From Amycolatopsis sp. NBRC 101858 (GTDB taxonomy: Bacteria > Actinomycetota > Actinomycetes > Mycobacteriales > Pseudonocardiaceae), in assembly GCF_030269325.1 (NCBI RefSeq), contig NZ_BSTD01000002.1, forward strand, positions 1,240,001 to 1,304,000: 64,000 nt of DNA, given 5' to 3'. The notes beneath the pieces are model-generated. The model was given only the letters and a program-made list of their open reading frames with translations, had not been told where the DNA came from and searched no databases. The number at the start of each line of letters is the position of its first letter. The first letter of the stretch is position 1. Positions 57,704 to 64,000 of the stretch are shown here, in pieces. The translations under genes were made by a program, and so were the position numbers.

Positions 57704-58494
57704 CCACGCTCATCAGCGACGTCGCGGCGTTGACCGGACGCCGGTTGCGCGCGACGGTCCGCTCGCCGGCCAAGATCGTCGGCGTCCTGCTCATGCCGAT
57801 CAGTCTGGTGCTGGTGCTCGGCTTCCTCTTCGACGGCTCGATCACGCTACCCGGCGGCGCGCCCTATGTGGACTACCTGACCGCCGGCGTCGCCGCGCAG
57901 GTGGGTCTGACGCTGGTGGCGACGAGCGGACTCGGCATCGCCGACGACCTGGCCGGCGGGCTGGCCGACCGGTTTCGTTCGCTCCCGATCCCGCGGTCGG
58001 CGGTGCTGCTCGGGCACACGCTCTCGGACCTGGTGCTGGCCGCGGCCGGGATCGGGGCCACCACGGGGATCGCGTACACCATCGGCTGGCGGATCCACAG
58101 TGGACTGCTGCCGGGGCTGGCGGGGTTCGGGCTGCTGCTGTTGTTCGCCTACGCGATGCTCTGGCTCGGTGCCCTGATCGGGCTCACCACGAGCGGCGCC
58201 GAGGCGATCAGCGCGATCGCGGCGTTGGTCATGGTGGTGGGTTCGTTCGTGTCGAACGCGTTCGTGCCGCTGCGCGGCCTGCCGGCCTGGCTCGCGACGG
58301 TGTCGGCGTGGAACCCGGTCAGCTCGGTGGTGGCGGCCTGCCGCCGCCTGTGGGGCAACCCGGACCTGGTGACCGACGGAGCCGGCTTCCCCCAGCGGCA
58401 CGCGACGCTGATCGCACTGGTGGTGCTGGTGGCGGTACTGGCGGCAGCAATTCCGGCCGGGACGCGGATCTATCGAGCCGGCACCGCGGCCTGA
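57700..58494 (+). CDS. DrrB-like ABC-2 exporter permease
   Basis: 264 residues with six hydrophobic segments (about 27-45, 62-80, 108-130, 140-160, 172-192, 233-255) and the DrrB-type loop DLAGGLADRFRSLPIPRSAVLLGH. It forms the membrane pore with the ATPase encoded just upstream, whose stop its ATG overlaps. The last ~13 codons are the first copy of a 54-bp tandem repeat that continues past the stop. Confidence 0.93.
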   Translation: MTTLISDVAALTGRRLRATVRSPAKIVGVLLMPISLVLVLGFLFDGSITLPGGAPYVDYLTAGVAAQVGLTLVATSGLGIADDLAGGLADRFRSLPIPRSAVLLGHTLSDLVLAAAGIGATTGIAYTIGWRIHSGLLPGLAGFGLLLLFAYAMLWLGALIGLTTSGAEAISAIAALVMVVGSFVSNAFVPLRGLPAWLATVSAWNPVSSVVAACRRLWGNPDLVTDGAGFPQRHATLIALVVLVAVLAAAIPAGTRIYRAGTAA

Positions 58495-58618
58495 CCGGCG
58501 GCGATCCCAGCCGGGACGCGCATCTGCCGGACGGGCACCGCGCCCTGACCGGCGGCGATCCCAGCCGGGACGCGCATCTACCGGACGGGCACCGCGCCCT
58601 GACCGGCGGCCGGCCCTG
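58457..58618 (+). repeat. Three tandem 54-bp copies of the 3' end of the exporter permease gene
   Basis: CCGGGACGCG recurs at 58457, 58511 and 58565, exactly 54 bp apart, and each unit holds the CCTGA stop. The first copy is the real gene end; the second and third are nearly identical to each other and a little diverged from it. The following stretch to 58833 is GC-rich with no gene seen. Confidence 0.85.
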
Positions 58619-58833
58619 CGGCGATGGAGTTCGGACCGGTCCGTCCCCTGCGGCGGGCCGGTCTTCTTCTTGTGGGGCCGCCCGCCCGAAGCAAGCGGCG
58701 AGGTCGGCGCGAGCGGTTCTTCACCTCGCGGCCCCCAGGACCGGTACTCCCGCCCGACCGGTCCCCGCCGACCGGGCATCACCTGCGGCACGTCCGGCGC
58801 GCCCCCAGCGGCGGCCGAACCGGCGCAGCCGGT

Positions 58834-59559
58834 CTAGCGGACCGAAACCGCGGCCTGACCGGCGACCGCCCGGCCCGGCAGGACCTGCGGCGGCCACACG
58901 TCCGGCGCGAGCAGACCGGCCACATAGGCCCGTGAGACCAGCTCCGTCCGGTTCTTCACCTTGAGGAACCGCATCATCCGGTGGATGTGGTACTCGACGC
59001 CCTGCCGGGACAGGTACAGCCGCCGGGCCAGCTCGGCCGTGCTGGCACCGGCCGCGACGCCCTGGAGGATCTGCGTCTCGATCTCGCTCATCGCGCGGTT
59101 CCGGCCGGCCGGGTCGATGCTGCGGCGCTGCACGCGGTCGGGCAGGAACAGCAGCAGGGCCGCCGCGGCAGCCGGGCGACGGCCGGGCAGGGCCGCGGCG
59201 ATCAGGGTCACCGGCAACGCTCCCGCCGCCGGCACGAGCGGGGTGAACCGCTCCCGGAACCCGCGCTCCCCCTCCAGCACGAGCCGCGTGAGGCGGCGCT
59301 GGACGCGTTCGGAGACGAACGGGTGCAGCAGGCCCGGGAGATCCGCCCGGCAGACCTCGGCCGCGCTCCGGCCGAACAGGGCCAGCAGTTCGCGGTTCGC
59401 CGCGACCACCCGCAGCCGGTCGTCGAGGATCGCCGAAGAGACGTCCGAATTCTCCAAGAAGGACGAGAACATTCTTTGGTATTCGCCCCCGATTTCCTTT
59501 TCTTGGTCGGGGGAGAAACGGGAGTCGGTCACCGAGCCGTGGACCTGGATTTCGGGCAT
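58834..59559 (-). CDS. PAS-LuxR-type regulator, probable cluster activator
   Basis: 241 residues from ATG 59559 (GGTGG upstream); an upstream in-frame start at 59643 would add 28 residues. A PAS-like domain at ~25-125 (SSAILDDRLRVVAANRELLALFG, FRERFTPLVPA) precedes a LuxR HTH at ~155-210 (AMSEIETQILQGVAAGASTA, then RQGVEYHIHRMMRFLKV). Small PAS-LuxR proteins are typical pathway-specific activators of actinomycete clusters. It lies in the middle of the cluster and is the best candidate to recognise the shared TGGC-N5-GCCA dyads. Own promoter of normal sigma-70 type. Confidence 0.88.
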   Translation of the reverse strand: MPEIQVHGSVTDSRFSPDQEKEIGGEYQRMFSSFLENSDVSSAILDDRLRVVAANRELLALFGRSAAEVCRADLPGLLHPFVSERVQRRLTRLVLEGERGFRERFTPLVPAAGALPVTLIAAALPGRRPAAAAALLLFLPDRVQRRSIDPAGRNRAMSEIETQILQGVAAGASTAELARRLYLSRQGVEYHIHRMMRFLKVKNRTELVSRAYVAGLLAPDVWPPQVLPGRAVAGQAAVSVR

Positions 59560-59641
59560 GGAAAACCACCGGTTCGTCGTCGGGCGATGCGGGATCCGGT
59601 GGCTTCGGTGCCGGGTGCCGGCCGTACCACCGTCGGGACTC

Positions 59642-59671
59642 ACCCTAGGAACGGGCGGTCACCAGCGTCAA
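59642..59671 (-). promoter_or_regulatory. Promoter of the PAS-LuxR gene
   Basis: Minus strand TTGACG (59671-59666), 18-nt spacer, TAGGGT (59647-59642), leader ~75 nt. Unlike the other cluster promoters it has a proper -35 box and no TGGC-N5-GCCA dyad. Confidence 0.6.
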
Positions 59672-59710
59672 CACGAACGGGTGAGTGCGACCTAATCCTG
59701 TGGCACTGCG

Positions 59711-59758
59711 GGTGACCGTACGGTGACCCCACCCACCGAACGGTACGGTCGGTGCGGT
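59711..59758. promoter_or_regulatory. ACGGT-rich operator-like block upstream of the PAS-LuxR promoter
   Basis: The 10-bp palindrome ACCGTACGGT (59715-59724) is followed by further ACCG/CGGT half-sites (ACCGAACGGTACGGTCGGT) to about 59758. It ends ~40-90 bp upstream of the -35 box, a usual activator position. Confidence 0.4.
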
Positions 59759-59838
59759 TTAGATGTTCTCCTCGATTCCCGTCCGGCGGTTGACAAGGCC
59801 GGTCACGGTCGGAAGACACAATCCATTTTACCTACGTT

Positions 59839-59879
59839 AAGGCCATCTTAAGGGCAGTGGACACCCCTGAGATGGCCTT
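59839..59879 (-). terminator. Hairpin terminator behind the aminotransferase gene
   Basis: AAGGCCATCT (59839-59848) pairs perfectly with AGATGGCCTT (59870-59879), 21-nt loop, 20 bp beyond the aminotransferase stop. No strong U-tract. The 59672-59838 stretch otherwise holds only the regulatory block. Confidence 0.6.
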
Positions 59880-59898
59880 GACGGGTTCGTTATGAGAT

Positions 59899-61158
59899 TC
59901 AGCTGGTCAAGCCGGTGAACGCGGCTTCGAGGGCGGCGAGGGTCTCCCTGATGTGCGGCAGGGTGAGCGGCGACGGCGACCGCAGCGCGGCCCACCGCTC
60001 GGCGTCGTCGGCGCCGTACAGCATGCTCGTCGCGGCGCGGAACCGCAGCGCGCCGGGATCGTCGCCCAGGTGCTCACCGCCCAGCACCGCGACGCCCAGC
60101 CGGTCGATCAGGTGGTCCTGCAGCGCCGCCGACCCGGTGATCCCCTTCGCGGCCAGCACGTCCCGCACCGGCTCGAAGTCGGGGTACACGTAGAAGCCAC
60201 CGGTGGGCGGGCGGCAGATCGCGCCCGCCTGCGTGACGATCCGGTGCACCGCGTCCGCCACGGCGCCGTGCAGGCGCGTACTGGCCCGCAGGTGCGCGAC
60301 GACCTCGGGTGGCTCCGCCAGCGCGAGGCAGGCGACCTCCTGCATCGGGCCCGCCAAGGTGGACCAGATCTCGCTGGCCAGCCCCAGGACGGTCGAGCGC
60401 AGCGCCCGGCCGTCGCCGGTGTCCGGGAACCGGGCGAACCCGATCCGCCAGCCGCCGAGGGCGAGGCTCTTGCTCAGCCCGGACGTCACCACCGTGCGCC
60501 CGGGGCTGAACTCGGCCGGGCTCGCGAACGGGTCGGCCGGGTCGTGCAGGATGTCGCGGTAGATCTCGTCGGAGACGATCAGCAGGTCCTCGGCCTCGGC
60601 GATGTCGCACAACCGCCGCACGACGTCGGGCGGCGCGTGGGTGCCGGTGGGGTTGTCCGGCAGCGTCAGCAGCAGCATCCGGGGACGCCCGCCGGCCGCG
60701 CGGAACGCCCGCAGCGCGCCCGGCAGCAGGTCGGGGTCGGGCACCCCGCCGCAGCCGGCCGGGATGGGCACCTCGAGCACCGGGCGGCCGAACAGGCGCG
60801 CCTGCGGGGCGTAGGTGACCCAGCAGGGCTGCGGCAGGACCACCGCGCCGTCGATCGCCGCCATCAGCGCGAGCAGCAGCGGCTTGCTCCCCGGCGCCAG
60901 CACGATCTGGTCCGCGCCGGTCTCCAGGCCACGGCGGGTGAAGTAGCCCGCGGCGGCCGCTCGGCTGTCGTCCGCCCCGGCGACCGGCCCGTAGGCGGTG
61001 CGCCGGGCCCCGGCGAGCAGCCGCTCGGCGAGGAAGTCCGGCAGGGGCAGCCGGGACTCGCCGAACCCGAGGTGGATCAGCGGCTGCCCGGCCGCGCGGC
61101 GGCGGCTCACGGCCTCGTCGAGGGCGAGGTTCGGCGAGACGGCGTGCACGGCGGTCAT
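59899..61158 (-). CDS. Class I/II PLP aminotransferase of the biosynthetic cluster
   Basis: 419 residues, aspartate-aminotransferase fold. LPDNPTGTHAP near 168, IVSDEIYRDI near 200 and the PLP Lys in SGLSKSLALGGWRIGF near 240; arginine for the substrate carboxylate in ALRFRAATS near 385. Its ATG overlaps the stop of the lysine 2,3-aminomutase gene (ATGA), so the two act together, perhaps on lysine or beta-lysine, or to make another building block. The substrate cannot be read. ATG at 61158. Confidence 0.85.
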   Translation of the reverse strand: MTAVHAVSPNLALDEAVSRRRAAGQPLIHLGFGESRLPLPDFLAERLLAGARRTAYGPVAGADDSRAAAAGYFTRRGLETGADQIVLAPGSKPLLLALMAAIDGAVVLPQPCWVTYAPQARLFGRPVLEVPIPAGCGGVPDPDLLPGALRAFRAAGGRPRMLLLTLPDNPTGTHAPPDVVRRLCDIAEAEDLLIVSDEIYRDILHDPADPFASPAEFSPGRTVVTSGLSKSLALGGWRIGFARFPDTGDGRALRSTVLGLASEIWSTLAGPMQEVACLALAEPPEVVAHLRASTRLHGAVADAVHRIVTQAGAICRPPTGGFYVYPDFEPVRDVLAAKGITGSAALQDHLIDRLGVAVLGGEHLGDDPGALRFRAATSMLYGADDAERWAALRSPSPLTLPHIRETLAALEAAFTGLTS

Positions 61159-62543
61159 CGGGCCCCTCCCGGCGTGGTCGGGAGCAGTTCGAGGTCCGCC
61201 GTGGCGGCACGCGTGCCCACCAGGTGTTGCGAGCGGACCGCTTCGGCGATGTCGGGCGGGGTGTCCGGCAGCAGCTCCAGCTCGTCGAGCCAGGCGGCGT
61301 CCGGGTTGTACCGGGCGAAGAACGGCCTGCCGGTCAGCCCGGGCCGCCGGGCCTGCAGGAACCGCAGCTGGAACAGCCGCTGGCCGCCGAGCTCGACCGT
61401 GCCGTCGACGACGACCTTGCCCGGCGTCGCCGACATCACCGGCCCCCGGATCGTGCGGGCCAGCCCGGGCAGCTGCCCGTACGCCCCGGAGAACAGCTCG
61501 TGGGCGCGGGCGAGCGGCACCTTGAAGTAGTCGTGCGGGCCGGTGTCCCGGGCGACGAACATGTAGTACGGCACCGCACCCAGAGCCAGCTCGGTGCTCC
61601 ACAGCCCGGCCAGGGCGCCGGCGTCGTCGTTGACGTGCGCGATCAGCGGCGACTGGCAGTACATCCGGGCGCCGGTGGCCAGGATCCGCTTGACCGCCTG
61701 TCCCGCGACGTCGGTGGCCAGCTCCCGCTCGTGGCTGTAGTGCGCCATCACCGAGAGCGTGCGCCCGGAGGCGACGACGTCCTCGTAGAGCCGCAGCACG
61801 GCGTCCGCGTCGGCGTCGGTCACGAAGCGCTGCGGCCAGTAGGCGACGGACTTGGTGCCGATCCGGATCGTGCGGACCGTGGGGATCGCCAGCAGCGGCT
61901 CGAGGTGCACCCGCAGCCGCTCGGCGGACATCACCATCGGGTCGCCGCCGGTGACCAGCACGTCGGTGACCTCCGGGTGTTCCCGCAGGTACGCGACCAG
62001 CTGATCGGCCTCCTTCACCGCGAACCGCAGGTCCTTCTCGCCGACGAACTGCGCCCAGCGGAAGCAGTACGTGCAGTAGGTGTGGCAGGTCTGACCCTGC
62101 TGGGGGAAGTACAGGACGGTGTGGCGGTACTTGTGCTGGAGCCCGCCCAGCTCGTCACCGCCCAGGGTGGGCACGTTGAGCTCGAGCTGGCCCGACGGGT
62201 GCGGGTTGAGGCGCTGCCGGATCCGCCGCACGACCGCGGGCAGCTCGGCGCGCCGGCCGGCCCCGGTGGCCGCGCGGGCCAGGTCGTGCTCGTCTTCCTT
62301 CGTGAGCATCCCGTCCTGCGGGAAGACCAGCTGGAAGATCGGGTCCGCCGGGACGTTCGCCCAGTCGATCAGCTCCGTCAGGACGTACTCGTTCACGCGG
62401 AACGGCAGCACGAGGGAGAAGAGCCGGATGGTCTCCGCGAGCCCTTCCGGGACGGGGAACCTCTTCAGGATTTCGTCGAGCTTGCTCGGTCCGTACGCTT
62501 CGAACCTGGTGCCCACCGGGGCCGGCTGTTCCAGCAGCTTCAC
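61155..62543 (-). CDS. Lysine 2,3-aminomutase (radical SAM), beta-lysine supply
   Basis: 462 residues. The radical-SAM cluster motif CHTYCTYC (CxxxCxxC) lies near residue 155 and is followed by VLVTGGDPMVMSAERL and FVARDTGPHDYF, conserved in KamA-type enzymes. It moves the alpha-amino group of L-lysine to C3, giving beta-lysine, with PLP, an iron-sulfur cluster and S-adenosylmethionine. GTG at 62543, GGAAAGGG about 10 nt upstream. Heads a two-gene unit with the aminotransferase, under a promoter of the shared cluster type. In viomycin and streptothricin pathways such an enzyme feeds beta-lysine to an NRPS; the same is likely here. Confidence 0.9.
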   Translation of the reverse strand: MKLLEQPAPVGTRFEAYGPSKLDEILKRFPVPEGLAETIRLFSLVLPFRVNEYVLTELIDWANVPADPIFQLVFPQDGMLTKEDEHDLARAATGAGRRAELPAVVRRIRQRLNPHPSGQLELNVPTLGGDELGGLQHKYRHTVLYFPQQGQTCHTYCTYCFRWAQFVGEKDLRFAVKEADQLVAYLREHPEVTDVLVTGGDPMVMSAERLRVHLEPLLAIPTVRTIRIGTKSVAYWPQRFVTDADADAVLRLYEDVVASGRTLSVMAHYSHERELATDVAGQAVKRILATGARMYCQSPLIAHVNDDAGALAGLWSTELALGAVPYYMFVARDTGPHDYFKVPLARAHELFSGAYGQLPGLARTIRGPVMSATPGKVVVDGTVELGGQRLFQLRFLQARRPGLTGRPFFARYNPDAAWLDELELLPDTPPDIAEAVRSQHLVGTRAATADLELLPTTPGGAR

Positions 62544-62630
62544 GTCGACAATTCCCTTTCCTTCGAAACTCGGCCACGGCAGCGGAAAACGGCGGAATCT
62601 CTTTCCCTGGCATTTCTGTTTCCGGTCGCC

Positions 62631-62662
62631 AGGTTAGGAGTCGGCGTCCTGGCAGAATGCTC
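62631..62662 (-). promoter_or_regulatory. Promoter and dyad of the aminomutase-aminotransferase unit
   Basis: Minus strand GAGC-ATTCT-GCCA (62662-62650), exactly 13 nt, then TAACCT (62636-62631), leader ~80 nt. The proximal half-site GCCA is exact, the distal one deviates by two bases. Confidence 0.5.
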
Positions 62663-62686
62663 GTCCCGCGAAACCGGGAACGAGAC

Positions 62687-62718
62687 TGGCACGGTGCCAC
62701 CGGGGCGGCCACTAGCGT
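62687..62718 (+). promoter_or_regulatory. Promoter and dyad of the thioesterase-NRPS unit
   Basis: TGGC-ACGGT-GCCA (62687-62699), exactly 13 nt, then TAGCGT (62713-62718), leader ~31 nt. The -10 and following C are identical to those of the PKS-NRPS operon promoter. With the preceding feature it forms a divergent pair; nothing else is seen in 62544-62755. Confidence 0.6.
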
Positions 62719-62755
62719 CGGAAAACGCATCGCTGCCCCGTACGAGGATGGTCTG

Positions 62756-63475
62756 GTGAGCATGAAGTTCTACTGCTGTCCCTTCGCCGGTGCCGGCGCG
62801 AGCGTCTACCGTTCCTGGACGCCGCCCGGCGACGCGGAAATCGAGATCCGGCCGGTGCAGCTGGCCGGCCGCGAAGAGCAGTTCGGCCTCCCGCCGCACG
62901 AAGACGTCGCTTCCGCGGCCGCGCACGCGCTCGGGCAGATCCGGCGCTCCGCCGTCGCGGGCGAGGAGATCGTCCTGTTCGGACACAGCTCGGGCGCCGC
63001 CGTCGCGTTCGAGACGACCCGCGCGATCGCGGCGTCCGGCGAGTTCCGGGTGGCCGGGCTGGTCGTCAGCGGCGCGCCGGATCCGGTGACGCCCTTGGAC
63101 CTCGGCCTGCGCGGGCTCGAGGGCGAGGAGTTCGTCGCCGCCGTCGAGCGGCTGATCGGCTACGCCCACCCGGCGCTGGCCCAGCCCGAGCTGCGCGACA
63201 TCCTGCTGCCGCCGCTGCGCGCGGACCTGCTGGCGCGCGAGGTGTACCTGGCTCCCGCCGGCACCCGCCTGCCGGTGCCGGTGCTCGCGATCCGCGGCGC
63301 GGACGACCCGCTCGTGTCCCGGGCCGACCTGGCCGGCTGGGAGCGGATCACCGGCGACCGCTTCGACGTCGCCGAACTCCCGGGTGAGCACATGTACTTC
63401 CTGCCGGATCCGGGCCCGCTGCTGGACCTGCTGGCCGCGCGGTTCGCCGTCCCGGCGCGGGAAGGTGCGCGATGA
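62756..63475 (+). CDS. Type II thioesterase of the NRPS/PKS cluster
   Basis: 239 residues, alpha/beta hydrolase. MKFYCCPFAGAGASVYRSW opens the chain, the Ser elbow is FGHSSGAAVAFE near 80, the Asp in AIRGADDPLVS near 183 and the His in PGEHMYFL near 213. Such free thioesterases clear wrong acyl groups from carrier domains. GTG at 62756; an ATG at 62762 two codons later is possible. Stop overlaps the next NRPS-like gene (ATGA). Confidence 0.92.
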   Translation: MSMKFYCCPFAGAGASVYRSWTPPGDAEIEIRPVQLAGREEQFGLPPHEDVASAAAHALGQIRRSAVAGEEIVLFGHSSGAAVAFETTRAIAASGEFRVAGLVVSGAPDPVTPLDLGLRGLEGEEFVAAVERLIGYAHPALAQPELRDILLPPLRADLLAREVYLAPAGTRLPVPVLAIRGADDPLVSRADLAGWERITGDRFDVAELPGEHMYFLPDPGPLLDLLAARFAVPAREGAR

Positions 63476-64000
63476 GCGACGACTGGATGTCCTTCGGCCC
63501 GGCCGGCTCCGGGACCGCCGAAGTGAGTGCTCCCCTTCCCGCGGGCAGCCCCGCGGACGTGCGGACGCTCGCCGCCGCCACCGCCGCGGTGCTGGCCCGG
63601 TTCTCCGGCGGCACCCCGCGGATCGCGCTGCCGGACGCTCGCGGGCGGCGCACCTGGATCCTCCCGGTGGCCGAGGAGCTGCCCGCATCTCGTTACCTGG
63701 CCACGCTTTTCGTCGGCGCCTCGGCCGACGAGGGGCCGGCGCCGGTCGCGATCGGCGTGGCGGACGGCGACTTCGCCTTGGTGCTCGACGTCGATCCGGG
63801 CGACCCGCGGCGCCTGCGTTGCCGCTTTCGCCGTGAGCAGGTCCACGAGACCGCGGCCCGCTGGCTGCTGCACGGCGTCGGCGTCCTGCTGGACCTGTTC
63901 GCCCGGAACCCCGGCGCGACCGTCGGGTCCGCCGACCTGACCGCCGGCGAGCACCCGGCGCCGGTGCTGCCCGGCGAAGCCACCCCGGACTGGCTCGACG
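63472..64000 (+). CDS. Probable NRPS protein, N-terminal part only (runs off the window)
   Basis: 176 codons from ATG 63472, open to the right edge. The start overlaps the thioesterase stop. Visible is an all-Ala/Arg/Leu alpha/beta segment with RRTWILPVAEEL, ASRYLATLFVG, VLDVDPGDPRRLRCRF and a linker HPAPVLPGEATPDWLD that looks like the junction just ahead of an adenylation domain; it resembles the end of a condensation-like fold. No catalytic motif is reached. From context it may be the free A-T protein that charges module 2 of the NRPS or activates beta-lysine. Confidence 0.6.
   Translation, partial: MSDDWMSFGPAGSGTAEVSAPLPAGSPADVRTLAAATAAVLARFSGGTPRIALPDARGRRTWILPVAEELPASRYLATLFVGASADEGPAPVAIGVADGDFALVLDVDPGDPRRLRCRFRREQVHETAARWLLHGVGVLLDLFARNPGATVGSADLTAGEHPAPVLPGEATPDWLD

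Noticed and set aside
59790-59795. Plus-strand TTGACA as a promoter
   Set aside because: No acceptable -10 at 16-19 nt and no plus-strand gene behind it.
62687-62699. TGGCAC at the thioesterase promoter as a sigma-54 (-24/-12) element
   Set aside because: The TTGCA partner at the right spacing is absent, actinomycetes lack sigma-54, and the dyad with a TAGCGT -10 explains it better.
37177-64000. The cluster as a tuberactinomycin (viomycin/capreomycin) cluster
   Set aside because: Dap and beta-lysine genes match, but the type II PKS set, a glycine module, an EntF-like acyl starter domain and a terminal TE do not, and no arginine hydroxylase or capreomycidine synthase is seen.
1-64000. CRISPR arrays, tRNA or rRNA genes, transposases, integrases, riboswitches
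   Set aside because: None recognised on reading both strands; the repeats seen lack CRISPR spacing and no mobile-element protein is encoded.

Overview
The window is high-GC DNA with dense, overlapping genes, GTG/TTG starts, large LuxR (LAL) and SARP/AfsR regulators, ROK repressors and a thiotemplate gene cluster. This is the pattern of a filamentous actinomycete, most likely Pseudonocardiaceae (Amycolatopsis-like). The genus is inference from style; there is no rRNA or tRNA here to test it.

Left arm (1-4.9 kb, minus strand): the end of a ribose-type sugar ABC importer (permease cut by the window edge, then ATPase), translationally coupled to a ROK-family repressor, and a second ROK regulator after a 440-bp gap that carries a promoter, a perfect 14-bp dyad and a terminator hairpin.

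Contractile-injection-like region (5.0-16.2 kb): an Afp15-type AAA+ ATPase faces, with no spacer, a baseplate J-type gene that has lost its 5' end. A gpI-like tail protein split by a beta-propeller, a small coiled-coil protein, a tail-fibre-like protein and a DUF4157 (eCIS-core) protein with a toxin-like C-terminus follow. No sheath or tube genes are in view, so this is a rearranged or partial extracellular contractile injection system (eCIS) locus. A second probable eCIS cargo, a 1703-residue protein ending in a phosphotransferase/kinase fold, lies at 21.4-26.5 kb, coupled to a beta-propeller gene. Between these two parts lie an AfsR-like regulator and a secreted GH54 arabinofuranosidase with two ricin-type lectin domains.

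Regulator block (26.6-36.9 kb, minus strand): a HEAT-like protein and three large ATP-binding LuxR (LAL) regulators, with two non-coding tandem-repeat tracts.

Biosynthetic cluster (37.2-64 kb, runs off the right edge): one long minus-strand operon encodes SbnB- and SbnA-like enzymes (L-2,3-diaminopropionate, Dap, supply), a 4046-residue four-module NRPS, MbtH, and a highly reducing type II PKS set (ACP, KS, Cys-less KS-beta, two hot-dog dehydratases, ketoreductase, DsbA/HCCA-like isomerase). Flanking it are a DrrAB-type exporter, a PAS-LuxR regulator, an aminotransferase plus lysine 2,3-aminomutase pair (beta-lysine), a type II thioesterase, and the start of another probable NRPS protein. NRPS modules 1 and 3 have the same specificity residues (probably Dap), module 4 reads as glycine, and module 2 has almost no adenylation domain and must be loaded in trans. 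The predicted product is a polyenoyl- or cinnamoyl-type acyl chain on a Dap-X-Dap-Gly peptide, X possibly being beta-lysine. Three promoters of the cluster share one architecture, TGGC-N5-GCCA (or a near match), exactly 13 nt, then a TAnnnT -10 box, which suggests a single activator.
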